64,000 nucleotides of DNA, taken from Bacteroides luti (GTDB lineage: Bacteria; Bacteroidota; Bacteroidia; Bacteroidales; Bacteroidaceae). Under the pieces are notes generated by a model. The model had not been told where the DNA came from and did no database searches. It saw only the letters and a list, made by a program, of their open reading frames with translations. Both the position numbers and the translations under genes were made by a program. Shown piece after piece: positions 16,887-25,737 of the stretch. The stretch is taken from assembly GCF_900128905.1 (NCBI RefSeq), contig NZ_FQTV01000001.1:62001-126000 (forward strand), read 5' to 3'. Positions within the stretch are counted from its first letter, which is position 1, and each line of letters starts with the position of its first letter.

Positions 16887-18338
16887 TTACTTAGTAAACA
16901 AATTTCCAATCTCCGGCAGAGGTTGTTTTTCCGGCTCTTGCGTTTGCGCTACGTTCTTCTTGTTACTGTTGCGCACAAGCTGCTCCATTACCGGAACATA
17001 ATCCTCAATCTTCGTCATACTCTTGTTGTGCGAGAAGTACACATTGCCCGTCTGCCCGTTACGATGCTTGGCGGCAATCAGTATCCCCAGGCCATCCGTA
17101 GGATATCCGCTGTCCTTGTCGGTTGCCATGCCACCCATGGCAGGGCGGTAGAGTAGCAATACCAGATCGGCATCCTGTTCTATGGCACCACTCTCGCGCA
17201 GATCTGCCAACTGCGGACGCTTGCCCGGTCTTGTTTCCGCATCACGATTCAGCTGACTGAGCAGAATCACGGGACAGTCGAGTTCCTTGGCAATCATCTT
17301 TGCCTTCCGGGTAGCAATGGCCACGTCCTGCTCGCGGTTGCGAAACCCCTTGTCGCCCGTTCTCATATCACTAAGCTGCAGGTAGTCGATAAACACAATG
17401 TCGCACTTGCCCTTGCTCTTTAGCAAACGAGCCTCCGCCCGGATATAATCCATGCTCATCGACGGATTATCATCAATCCGCATTGGCAGACGAGCCAGTT
17501 CTCTGGCCGTTTCTTGTGCCGCTATCCACTCCTCCGTGCCGGTTTGCCCCGTGCGCCAGTCCTGCGGATTGATGTCACTCTCCAGCAAAATAAGTCGGTC
17601 GCCCAGTTTTTCGCCCTGCATCTCGATGCTGCAAAACAGCGCATTGAATCCCGCCTGAGCTGCCACTTTAGCTAGAAACAGCGCCACCATGGTTTTACCC
17701 ACCGACGGGCGAGCCGCTATGATGTTGAGATCGCCATTCTGCCAACCCGCCGTGAGCTCGTCCAGCGCCTTTATACCCGTAGGAATGCCCGTAACCCCGT
17801 CTTTCGACTGATCCCTGCGGATGGCAGCCAGATTAACGGTATCCTTCATCAGCACATCCATTTCGCGGAGAGACCTTGTCCAGCTGGAATCCTTCCCAAT
17901 CTCGTCCAGCATCTGCTGCGTGTTGCAAATCACATCCTCGGTATAGAAAGTCAAGTCCACAGCCTTGCTCAGCGAATCGCTCAGTCCCTTTATCAGTTCC
18001 CTGCGAATAAAGTAATCCTTCAGCGTCTGCGAGTGCGTTTCCAGGTGAGCCGAACTAGCCACCCTGCTGCTCAGCTGCACAATGGCAAACGGTCCGCCCA
18101 CCTCCTCCAGTTTGCCTCGCCGCTTCAGTTCCTCGGTCACAGTGATAATATCAATGCTGCGCCCCTCGTTAAACATGCCCTCAATAGCGCTGTAAATCTG
18201 TTGATGCTTATCATCGTAAAACATTTCCGGGCGAAGGTACTGACTGGCAATAGGCATCGCCTTGGTTTCCAGCAGTAAAGCACCCAGAATGGCTTCCTCA
18301 TAATCCAGCGCAAAAGGCATGTTTATATTTTTGTTCAT
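16887..18338 (-). CDS. Replicative DNA helicase DnaB-like
   Basis: 483 residues with N-terminal DnaB domain (DYEEAILGALLLE), linker, and RecA-like core: Walker A ARPSVGKT, Walker B-like DIVFIDYLQL, then LLSQLNRDAETRPGKRPQLADLRESGAIEQDAD with the arginine finger region. Length is normal. It follows a replication-organiser-like gene by 33 bp, far from other core replication genes, so I read it as the mobile-element type rather than the cell's main dnaB; this is inference. The open frame allows a start at MNKN or at MPFALD six residues later. Confidence 0.9.
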   Translation of the reverse strand: MNKNINMPFALDYEEAILGALLLETKAMPIASQYLRPEMFYDDKHQQIYSAIEGMFNEGRSIDIITVTEELKRRGKLEEVGGPFAIVQLSSRVASSAHLETHSQTLKDYFIRRELIKGLSDSLSKAVDLTFYTEDVICNTQQMLDEIGKDSSWTRSLREMDVLMKDTVNLAAIRRDQSKDGVTGIPTGIKALDELTAGWQNGDLNIIAARPSVGKTMVALFLAKVAAQAGFNALFCSIEMQGEKLGDRLILLESDINPQDWRTGQTGTEEWIAAQETARELARLPMRIDDNPSMSMDYIRAEARLLKSKGKCDIVFIDYLQLSDMRTGDKGFRNREQDVAIATRKAKMIAKELDCPVILLSQLNRDAETRPGKRPQLADLRESGAIEQDADLVLLLYRPAMGGMATDKDSGYPTDGLGILIAAKHRNGQTGNVYFSHNKSMTKIEDYVPVMEQLVRNSNKKNVAQTQEPEKQPLPEIGNLFTK

Positions 18339-18371
18339 AGTAATATTTTATCTATATAATTATTTATAAAA

Positions 18372-18998
18372 TTACTCGTTAAGAAAAGATTTGTCTCTTA
18401 AGTACCTAAAACCCCGCTTAATGTACTTCGTATCCTCAAGACTGTGGTAGTAATAGTTAATCTGCTCCAGGGCAATTCTGCGTTCCCTCAGTGTTAGTTT
18501 TGACCACTCCCTACGGGCTGCTTCAACCTCCCTTTTAGGTGTTTGGGTAACCTCGTGGTACGTATTCCAGAATACATCGAAACTCTCGTCTGTTTTGGTT
18601 TTGCGCTTTTCCTCATTAACCTCTTTGCACTTGCTAGTCCACAGATCGTAGTTTACCACACGTATAATATTTAGCCCATTCTCCATCGGGATAGTCTGAA
18701 TCAGTTTGTTCTTCTCCATTCTGGCAAAGAAGCGTCTGGTTTTATGCCGCTTCCAGTGAAATAATTCGGCCCATTTATAGATGGAAATCATCGATTCGCC
18801 TCTGTGACAAATAATTTTCTCGTTGTAAATAGTAGCTACCGTATCCTTAAAGTTTACTTTGGTTAAAACCATTAAGAAAGCTTCCAGGTAACTCAGTTCA
18901 TTGTCTTTCTGTTTTAGTGACTCGAATAATAACTTTTTAGGGATTAATATATATCCACTTGTTAGCGCATTGTAAGGCAAAATTTCATTCTTTTCCAT
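18372..18998 (-). CDS. Replication organiser/helicase-loader-like protein
   Basis: 208 residues. The N-terminal part (about 40-115) resembles a winged-helix (SIYKWAELFHWKRHKTRRFFARMEKNKLI). The C-terminal part (FDVFWNTYHE, KREVEAARREWSKL, ALEQINYYYH, YIKRGFRYLRDKSFLNE) is like the DNA-binding tail of phage replisome organisers, which ends in a W/F-L-N motif. Next to dnaB, it could load the helicase. Promoter on the minus strand at 19084-19053. Confidence 0.7.
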   Translation of the reverse strand: MEKNEILPYNALTSGYILIPKKLLFESLKQKDNELSYLEAFLMVLTKVNFKDTVATIYNEKIICHRGESMISIYKWAELFHWKRHKTRRFFARMEKNKLIQTIPMENGLNIIRVVNYDLWTSKCKEVNEEKRKTKTDESFDVFWNTYHEVTQTPKREVEAARREWSKLTLRERRIALEQINYYYHSLEDTKYIKRGFRYLRDKSFLNE

Positions 18999-19052
18999 CG
19001 ATTTAAATTTAATTTTTAGTTGGGCTCAAAACGGTTTATTTGTTTGTGTGGT

Positions 19053-19084
19053 CAAAAGTATGGAAAGATAAAACACCCTCCAAA
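19053..19084 (-). promoter_or_regulatory. Promoter of the replication-organiser/dnaB operon
   Basis: Minus strand TTTG (19084-19081), 20 bp, TACTTTTG (19060-19053): close match to the Bacteroides consensus, 54 bp before the ATG. Confidence 0.7.
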
Positions 19085-19213
19085 TAAATGGGTTAAATCG
19101 GGGCAAAAAGGGTAAAAGTAGTAAAAAGCGTTGGTTTAAGATAAAAAATGGAAAAAGCAGATATTTAGTGATTTAATGATATTGGATTTAACTTTTAAAG
19201 CGAAAATGATGAA

Positions 19214-19316
19214 CAAAAAGCGGGCCCACAAATGGGCCCACTTTTTGCTCTTGTATGTTGCTGATTTATAAGTTAATATGAACGTGATTTAAAAAGAGAG
19301 GGCCCGGTAAAGGGCC
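19214..19316. terminator. Two GGGCCC hairpins
   Basis: AAAAAGCGGGCCCA / TGGGCCCACTTTTT forms a strong stem at 19214-19247, suited to stop transcription in both directions. A second, shorter GGGCCC..GGGCCC stem lies at 19300-19316. They separate the replication-organiser promoter from the DUF4248-like gene. Confidence 0.6.
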
Positions 19317-19437
19317 CCGAATAAATAAAAGATTAAATATATTGTTTATAATAAATTATAAACCGTGCAATTTGCTTCGATTTAATGTAAAAACCGGTTA
19401 TGCAGAAATTTAAAAAACGGACAAAAAAACATTCATG

Positions 19438-19710
19438 CTAATCTTTGGCGTGTTTTGCTTTGTAAGCTTCGGGTGTGCCCCAGTAGTAAAATATAAGTTT
19501 AGCCTGTATGGGCGTAAAGTATAGGCTCTTTTCGTTGTAATCGGCTTCCAGTAATTTTTCATAAAGCATTTTAGATTCTCTGATTCTTTTGCGCAGCATC
19601 TGCATGGCACTTTGAGTTTTTTGGTAATCAGGAAAATAGGCTTTCGCAATTTCCGAGACTCTTATACAAGTATTGTTATCTGGCGAGAAGGATAGGTCTT
19701 TTTCAATCAT
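19438..19710 (-). CDS. DUF4248-like protein (2)
   Basis: 90 residues. Compared with the 11774 protein it keeps the layout: IRVSEIAKAYFPDY, then AMQMLRKRIRES, then FTPIQAKLIFYYWGTPEAY, aligning with the ELACLYNP, ALRILARWI and YTPRQVKAIVDYLGEP blocks. So both ends of the phage-like module carry a member of this family. A TATCTTTG -7 box is on the minus strand at 19800-19793. Function unknown. Confidence 0.65.
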   Translation of the reverse strand: MIEKDLSFSPDNNTCIRVSEIAKAYFPDYQKTQSAMQMLRKRIRESKMLYEKLLEADYNEKSLYFTPIQAKLIFYYWGTPEAYKAKHAKD

Positions 19711-20175
19711 CCTGTTAATGTGATTTTAAAGGTTAATAAATTAATTGAGTTCTCCTGAAACTTAAATTTTTCAAGAGGAGTGCAAAGATAAATAAATAAA
19801 CTAAATATAAAAATTATGTACATAAAATATCATGTTATTTAATTAAAAAATAAACTTAAATATAAAAATAAATTTTAATATTATGTAGAAGAAACTTCTA
19901 TATTCCATAAAATGATTCGGACGTAATTTTGTGGTTTTAATGCAATTACAAGTTTTTGCGTATTGAAATTTATTCTATTTTCCAATACTTTTATTCGCCA
20001 ATAATTTTTTTTCATTGGCGAAAGAATTTTTTTTATTGGGGTTTGGTTGGGGAGTATAAACTGATTAAATAAAAATCTATATCGGAATCCTATTTTTTAT
20101 CTAAAACAGACGGCTGCTGAAGTAATATTGTGTATATTTGTAACAAATAAACACGATAAAATCAGAAAATAAAAT
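19711..20175. other. AT-rich divergent intergenic region with hsdM promoter
   Basis: No gene is visible. It carries a minus-strand -7 box TATCTTTG (19800-19793) for the DUF4248-like gene and a plus-strand TATATTTG (20133-20140) ahead of hsdM. Base composition is extremely AT-rich. Confidence 0.5.
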
Positions 20176-21747
20176 ATGTCCGAAGATCATAAAAAACAAC
20201 TGGAGCAACAACTCTGGAACATTGCTAATACGCTGCGTGGTAAAATGAATGCCGATGAATTCCGTGATTACATACTGGGGTTTATTTTTTATAAATATCT
20301 GTCAGAAAAGATGTGTAGTTATGCCAATTCAATACTGGACCAGGACGGCATAAAGTATCTCGATATTCTGGAAAACAGTGAAACAGGCCGTGAATATCTT
20401 GAAGCCATTAAGGAAGAATCGCTCGAAAAGCTGGGATATTTCCTTAAACCGAGTGAATTGTTTAGTGAAATTGCAAAGCGCGGAAATAGCGACAAAGAGG
20501 GCGAAGATAACTTTATTCTGGAAGACCTCAGGAAGATTCTTACCAACATTGAGCAAAGCACAATGGGTACGGGCAGTGAGGACGATTTCGATAATCTGTT
20601 CGAGGATATGGACCTCACCAGTACCAAGCTGGGGCGCACCGAGTCTGAAAAGAACACTCTGATAGCCAAAGTGCTTGTTCACCTCGATAATATTGATTTC
20701 TGCATTGAAGATACCGAACTAGATGTGCTGGGCGATGCCTACGAATACCTTATCGGTCAGTTTGCCAGCGGAGCAGGGAAGAAGGCCGGAGAGTTCTACA
20801 CCCCGCAGGAAGTAAGTAAGGTGCTGGCAAAGATTGTTACCACGGGCAAAAGCCGACTGAAATCTGTGTACGACCCTACTTGCGGCAGTGGTTCTTTGCT
20901 GCTAAGGGTAGCCAAGGAAGTGGACGAGGTGAATGAGTTCTGCGGACAGGAGATGAACCGCACCACCTACAACCTTTGTCGCATGAATATGATTCTGCAC
21001 GATGTGCATTACCGTAAGTTCGATATCCGTCAGGAAGATACGCTGGAACATCCGCAACACCTCGATAAACGCTTTGAAGCGGTGGTGGCAAATCCGCCTT
21101 TCTCGGCAAAGTGGAGCGCAAATCCACTGTTTATGACCGACGACCGCTTTAGTCATTACGGCAAACTGGCTCCATCAAGCAAAGCCGATTTTGCCTTTGT
21201 GTGTCACATGGTTTATCAATTGGCCGAAAACGGTACCATGGCTGTGGTATTGCCTCACGGAGCACTGTTTCGCGGTGGAGCCGAACTGCAGATTCGCCAA
21301 TACCTCATTGAAGAGCGTAACTACCTGGATGCCGTAATTGGTCTGCCGGCAAATATATTCTACGGCACAAGCATCCCCACCTGCATCCTGGTATTCAAAA
21401 AATGCCGTGAGAATCCGGGCGATATCCTCTTTATAGACGCCAGTCAGCACTTCGAAAAGGTAAAAACGCAAAACATGCTGCGTGACGAGGACATTGAAAA
21501 GATAGTCTCCACCTACCGCAACCGCACCGAAGAAGATAAATACAGCAAGCGTGCATCGCTGAAGGAGATAGCCGAGAACGATTACAACCTCAACATTCCC
21601 CGCTACGTAGACACCTTCGAAGCCGAAGAGAGCATAGACCTTGAACAAATCTCCCGAGACCTGGTAGAGCTGGACAAGCAAATGACCGACACAGATAATA
21701 CCATCGCCTCCTTTTGCAAGGAGCTAAATATCTCAACACCGTTCTAA
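20176..21747 (+). CDS. hsdM: Type I restriction-modification system, methyltransferase subunit
   Basis: 523 residues. N-terminal HsdM helical domain (QQLWNIANTLRGKMNADEFRDYILGFIFYKYLSEK), then a SAM-dependent N6-adenine methyltransferase domain: AGEFYTPQEV, DPTCGSGSLLL (motif I) and VVANPPFSAKWS (motif IV, NPPF). Together with HsdS it methylates adenine in the bipartite target, and with HsdR it restricts unmodified DNA. A TATATTTG box lies 35 bp ahead of the ATG. The stop codon is 3 bp before the hsdS ATG I prefer. Confidence 0.96.
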   Translation: MSEDHKKQLEQQLWNIANTLRGKMNADEFRDYILGFIFYKYLSEKMCSYANSILDQDGIKYLDILENSETGREYLEAIKEESLEKLGYFLKPSELFSEIAKRGNSDKEGEDNFILEDLRKILTNIEQSTMGTGSEDDFDNLFEDMDLTSTKLGRTESEKNTLIAKVLVHLDNIDFCIEDTELDVLGDAYEYLIGQFASGAGKKAGEFYTPQEVSKVLAKIVTTGKSRLKSVYDPTCGSGSLLLRVAKEVDEVNEFCGQEMNRTTYNLCRMNMILHDVHYRKFDIRQEDTLEHPQHLDKRFEAVVANPPFSAKWSANPLFMTDDRFSHYGKLAPSSKADFAFVCHMVYQLAENGTMAVVLPHGALFRGGAELQIRQYLIEERNYLDAVIGLPANIFYGTSIPTCILVFKKCRENPGDILFIDASQHFEKVKTQNMLRDEDIEKIVSTYRNRTEEDKYSKRASLKEIAENDYNLNIPRYVDTFEAEESIDLEQISRDLVELDKQMTDTDNTIASFCKELNISTPF

Positions 21748-21749
21748 TC

Positions 21750-22967
21750 ATGGAAAAGAAAACGAATGTACCGAAGTTGAGGTTTCCTGAATTTGAGGGG
21801 GAATGGGTTGAGAAGAAGTTGGGGGAGATAGCGGAAATAAATCCAAAATCGGGTAGTCTGCCGAATTCTTTCATTTATATTGATCTTGAAAGTGTCGTAG
21901 ATGGACAATTATTGAAAGAAGAAAGAATCGAATTAGTCAATGCCCCAAGTAGAGCACAAAGACTATTAAGTGAAGGTGATATACTATTTCAAATGGTTAG
22001 GCCTTATCAAAAAAATAATTTATATTTTGATTATAATGGCGAATATGTTGCCTCTACAGGTTATGCTCAGATAAGAACAAATAATAATCCTCAGTATATA
22101 TATCAATATATACATTTTCAGCAATTTACCGATAAGGTAATAGAAAGATGTACTGGAACGAGCTATCCAGCTATTAATTCAACTGACTTATCAAATATAA
22201 GAATTGCAATCCCAATTCTTCCCGAACAAACAAAAATAGCCTCATTCCTCACCGCAGCAGATGACAAACTCACCCAACTGAAAAAGAAGAAAAGCCTTTT
22301 GGAGGAATACAAAAAAGGAGTAATGCAGAAAATCTTTTCTCAGGAATTACGGTTTAAAGATGATAATGGAGAGGACTTTCCGGAATGGGAAGAGAAGAGT
22401 TTGGGGGGAATTGGTGAAACATTTAATGGCTTGTCAGGTAAAACAAAAGAAGATTTTGGTCTTGGTAAACCATATATTCAGTATAAACAAATTTTTGATG
22501 ATTCTAAAATAGATATTTCAAGATTTGGTTTCGTGGATATTGGCGATAATGAAAATCAGAATAGAGTTCAATTTGGTGATGTATTCTTTACTATTTCATC
22601 TGAGACACCTAATGAAATAGGTACAGCCTCTGTTTTATTAGATAAAGTGGATGATTTGTATTTGAATAGTTTTTGTTTTGGGTATAGAGCAAGCTCACTT
22701 GAAATATTAAATCCCTACTTCTCACGATATTTATTCCGAAATGAATTATTTCGAAATGAGATTGTAAAATTAGCTCAAGGAAGTACTAGGTATAATATGT
22801 CTAAAACTCAATTGTTAAGAATATGTGTTTCTATTCCTTCTCTCCCCGAACAAACAAAAATCGCCAATTTCTTGTCAGCAATAGATGAAAAGATAAACCA
22901 TTGCAGTAAGCAGATAGAGCGAATGGAAGAGTGGAAAAAGGGATTGTTGCAGCAAATGTTTTGCTAA
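21750..22967 (+). CDS. hsdS: Type I restriction-modification system, specificity subunit
   Basis: 405 residues from the ATG at 21750 (MEKKTNVPKLRFPEF, the usual start). Two target-recognition domains (about 12-165 and 215-370), each followed by the conserved helical spacer: LPEQTKIASFLTAADDKLTQL, and later LPEQTKIANFLSAIDEKINH. The DNA repeats CCCGAACAAACAAAAAT in both spacers, the usual place for recombination. Both TRDs are present, so it should recognise a bipartite site; the sequence cannot be predicted. No second hsdS or invertase lies near. Confidence 0.95.
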   Translation: MEKKTNVPKLRFPEFEGEWVEKKLGEIAEINPKSGSLPNSFIYIDLESVVDGQLLKEERIELVNAPSRAQRLLSEGDILFQMVRPYQKNNLYFDYNGEYVASTGYAQIRTNNNPQYIYQYIHFQQFTDKVIERCTGTSYPAINSTDLSNIRIAIPILPEQTKIASFLTAADDKLTQLKKKKSLLEEYKKGVMQKIFSQELRFKDDNGEDFPEWEEKSLGGIGETFNGLSGKTKEDFGLGKPYIQYKQIFDDSKIDISRFGFVDIGDNENQNRVQFGDVFFTISSETPNEIGTASVLLDKVDDLYLNSFCFGYRASSLEILNPYFSRYLFRNELFRNEIVKLAQGSTRYNMSKTQLLRICVSIPSLPEQTKIANFLSAIDEKINHCSKQIERMEEWKKGLLQQMFC

Positions 22968-23007
22968 ATATCTAATTTTAAATATATAACAATCTTAAAA
23001 AAGTATT

Positions 23008-24219
23008 ATGGTAAACACAAAGGAAGTAGATCGGCTTTTAAACAATGTAAAGAAGCTATTTGATCATAAGAAGAAGATTGAGAAACTAAAAGGAGAAACA
23101 TTTAATGTTTTTTCCATTCTAAAAATGGAAAGAATGGAAAATAATACTCATTCTGCATTTATTAAAGAACTTTTAGACCCCAAGGGCACTCACCTTAAGG
23201 ATGGAATTTTTCTAAAACTTTTTTTAGAATGCATTGAGAACTCTGATTTAGATGTAACAACTGCAAAAGTTGAATTAGAAAAGCACATAGGAACTAGGGA
23301 TGATAAAAATAAAACAGGTGGAAGAATAGATATATTTATATCTGACGCAAAAGGGAATTACGTTTCTATTGAAAACAAAATTGATGCTCAAGATCAGAAT
23401 GTTCAAATAGAAAGATATTGCAATTATAAAAAAGGAGAGAATAAGGTTTATTATCTGACTCTTGATGGTAAATCTCCTGATAAGACAAGTTGTGGGAAGT
23501 TGGAAGCTGGTACTAATTATTACTTACTTTCTTATAAGAATCACATATTAAAATGGTTGGAGTTATGTTTGGAAAAATCAGTAGATGATCCAATATTACG
23601 AGAGTCTATTAAACAATACGCAATTTTAATAAAGAAAATAACTTATACTATGAATAACGAGGAAGAAAAAGAACTAATTGACATAATGTTAAAACATTAC
23701 GAAGAGTCATCATATATATCATCAAATTTTAATAAGGCAAAACAAGCAATCACGGAAAAGTTTAGAATTGATGTCTATAATGAATTAACTAAGAAATTGA
23801 AAGATAAATATGTGATTGTAAAAGGATTTAATACTAGTAAACCTAATTCTCAGATTTGGATTAAACCCACACAAACACTAGAATCATATTTATATTTTGG
23901 AATTGAGGGTTTTAGTGGGGAAGGTCATTTTAACGGTCAACTATTTATCGGAACTTTTAATAAAAAAGCACCAGATAAAAGTAGTTATGCTGATGTTGAA
24001 GGCAACGAAAGTTTTTCAAACTGGTGGATAAATGTGAGACAATTTGAGAATAATGAAAATTACATATTAAATATGAGTAACCCTGAAACGATTACTTATA
24101 TTATGAATGAAAAAAATCGTGAAGGACTAGTTGATTATATGATGAAACAAGTAGAACAGTATTTAAAAGAACAAACACCTCTTCTAGTTGATTTTATAAA
24201 TAAAAATAAAATAGTGTAG
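23008..24219 (+). CDS. PD-(D/E)XK nuclease-family protein
   Basis: 403 residues. A putative nuclease core near residues 108-145: GRIDIFI (the acidic residue), ISIENKIDAQDQNVQIERY (ENK in place of the E-x-K signature plus the following Gln-Tyr motif), which matches the PDDEXK_4-type family. The N-terminal NTHSAFIKELLDPKGTH is also typical of that family. It is AT-rich compared with hsdM. It stands 40 bp after hsdS and is not a normal R-M component, so it is probably an accessory defence effector. Confidence 0.8.
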   Translation: MVNTKEVDRLLNNVKKLFDHKKKIEKLKGETFNVFSILKMERMENNTHSAFIKELLDPKGTHLKDGIFLKLFLECIENSDLDVTTAKVELEKHIGTRDDKNKTGGRIDIFISDAKGNYVSIENKIDAQDQNVQIERYCNYKKGENKVYYLTLDGKSPDKTSCGKLEAGTNYYLLSYKNHILKWLELCLEKSVDDPILRESIKQYAILIKKITYTMNNEEEKELIDIMLKHYEESSYISSNFNKAKQAITEKFRIDVYNELTKKLKDKYVIVKGFNTSKPNSQIWIKPTQTLESYLYFGIEGFSGEGHFNGQLFIGTFNKKAPDKSSYADVEGNESFSNWWINVRQFENNENYILNMSNPETITYIMNEKNREGLVDYMMKQVEQYLKEQTPLLVDFINKNKIV

Positions 24220-24243
24220 TGGTATCTGTTTTATAATGAACAG

Positions 24244-24280
24244 TTTGTATTTGTGCAACAAGCTGTTGCACAAATACAAA
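24244..24280. repeat. Perfect 17-bp palindrome with AGC loop
   Basis: TTTGTATTTGTGCAACA, loop AGC, then its exact complement. The core CAACA-AGC-TGTTG recurs at 36740-36756 and, with a different loop, at 27365-27381. It lies between the two nuclease-like genes; no T-run follows, so a plain terminator is not certain. Confidence 0.85.
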
Positions 24281-24294
24281 GTTAAATTTAAGCT

Positions 24295-24993
24295 ATGGAA
24301 ATCTTTGGTTATTCTGAACGAGGTATGATTAATTCGCTAATGTATAATATTGGTGAAGATAAAGAACTATTAAAGGCTTTTATTAATTTGATATCACTAC
24401 CTGAATCTATAAACATTGAAGATGCGAACGATTTTGAAATAATTATTGAACAATCGTTGTCTCAGTTTGGAGATGCTGATCTTATAATCATTGCTCATTG
24501 CAATAACAATAAAAAGAAAGTACTGTTCTTCGAAGCAAAAGTGAAAACATCTCAAGGAAATTGGATAATTGGTGATCAGTTTGCTAAATACAATGTTAAT
24601 AACGAAAAAAAAGGTTATTACAAAGGATATTCTTCTAACTTATTTTACCAGCTTTATTTAAAGAAGTTTCTTGTCGATAAATATAACTGCATATTAAAAT
24701 GTAAAGAAATATATGATAGGCTTGATAAAAGAAGAAGTATTGGGGAAAATAAAATAGTAGAGAAGGCCGTAGAAAATATTTGTAAAGGAACATCTTATTA
24801 TTATATAGGTATTATCCCTACTATGAACGATGATATAAAAGATTTTTTGAATAGTAACAAAGTCTCTTTAAAGAAAGAATATAACGATAAATTGTATTTC
24901 CTTTCTTGGAAAGCTATAAAAGATTTCTGTGAAAAAGAGAAGCTTCAAAAAGTTCTGAAGGTGTTTGAATACAATGATGGACAGATTTATTAG
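24295..24993 (+). CDS. Putative PD-(D/E)XK-like protein
   Basis: 232 residues with no family I can name. The segment DADLIIIAHCNNNKKK followed by VLFFEAKVKTSQG has the D, then hydrophobic strand, then E-x-K layout of PD-(D/E)XK nucleases (E-A-K near residue 80), and SQG-NW-GDQFAKY downstream is compatible with the helix that follows. It is AT-rich and lies in the R-M locus, next to another nuclease-like gene. The assignment is by motif only. Confidence 0.5.
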   Translation: MEIFGYSERGMINSLMYNIGEDKELLKAFINLISLPESINIEDANDFEIIIEQSLSQFGDADLIIIAHCNNNKKKVLFFEAKVKTSQGNWIIGDQFAKYNVNNEKKGYYKGYSSNLFYQLYLKKFLVDKYNCILKCKEIYDRLDKRRSIGENKIVEKAVENICKGTSYYYIGIIPTMNDDIKDFLNSNKVSLKKEYNDKLYFLSWKAIKDFCEKEKLQKVLKVFEYNDGQIY

Positions 24994-25047
24994 TTGAAAT
25001 CTGAACTGACAAATGATTAATTAGAGAATATAAAACAAAACCTCATT

Positions 25048-25557
25048 ATGAAAAAGTCTGATATCTATGAAGTTGCCATTAAGATTCTAGGAATATACTT
25101 TCTTGTAACTATTATCCAGCTCATGGTAGGAAGCTTTGCTTACCTTTCTGCTATGATTTTTAGTGAGAACCTATCCTCGGATAATATGTTGTATGCAGGA
25201 GTTTCTTTTTTTGTATTTATCGTTATGATTCTACTTGATCTCTGCTTTATTTTCAAAACGGATATGATTGTAAGAATGATATGCAAATCGTCCGACTTTG
25301 AACAAGATGTTCCATTTTCGGTAAGCAGGAAGTCGGTTTATGAAATTGCTCTGGTGTTGATGGGGCTGATTATCATTGTATGGGCTTTCCCGGATTTTAT
25401 CTATAAAATATGGAACTATGTTCAAAGTTTGCAGATGAGTACACAAAATAAAAGTACTTTGATATCCTCGGGAATAAGAATTGTTGTTGGACTGATTGCT
25501 GTAGTTTATTCAACTGCCATCGCAAACTTTCTTGATAAAGAGAAAGCTGTTGATTAA
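25048..25557 (+). CDS. 169-residue four-helix membrane protein, copy A
   Basis: Four predicted membrane helices (about 13-35, 50-68, 95-115, 140-160) with loops of moderate charge; no known motif. It differs from copy B at 36825 by only five residues, and the DNA identity continues past the stop codon. The pair bracket 11.3 kb of defence genes. The role is unknown; possibilities are a membrane effector, an immunity protein or a passenger of the duplication. Confidence 0.75.
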   Translation: MKKSDIYEVAIKILGIYFLVTIIQLMVGSFAYLSAMIFSENLSSDNMLYAGVSFFVFIVMILLDLCFIFKTDMIVRMICKSSDFEQDVPFSVSRKSVYEIALVLMGLIIIVWAFPDFIYKIWNYVQSLQMSTQNKSTLISSGIRIVVGLIAVVYSTAIANFLDKEKAVD

Positions 25558-25568
25558 CTAGAATGAAC

Positions 25569-25706
25569 TTGCACCTAAAAATTACAAGAAAGCATTATTT
25601 GCGCCTATTTTTCTTGATTTGCGCTCATTAATTATATATATTGCGCTCAAAAATTATTGAATATGCCAATTTGCACCCGTTTTTTTTGCAATGCGCCTAT
25701 TTTTCA
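25569..25706. repeat. 72-bp-period array of TTGCRCYYA boxes
   Basis: Boxes TTGCACCTA (25569), TTGCGCCTA (25599), TTGCGCTCA (25619), TTGCGCTCA (25641), TTGCACCCG (25671) and TGCGCCTA (25692) are spaced about 30, 20, 22, 30 and 20 bp. It begins 12 bp after the stop of the membrane gene and ends just before the Fic start. Confidence 0.75.
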
Positions 25707-25737
25707 TGGAAGAAAGGTGATAGAACAAGGAGCTATC

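Noticed and set aside
9782-19710. Intact prophage
   Set aside because: No integrase, terminase, portal, capsid or tail gene is seen.
21750-22967. Phase-variable hsdS inversion system
   Set aside because: Only one hsdS copy is present, both TRDs are in the same gene, and no recombinase gene is near.
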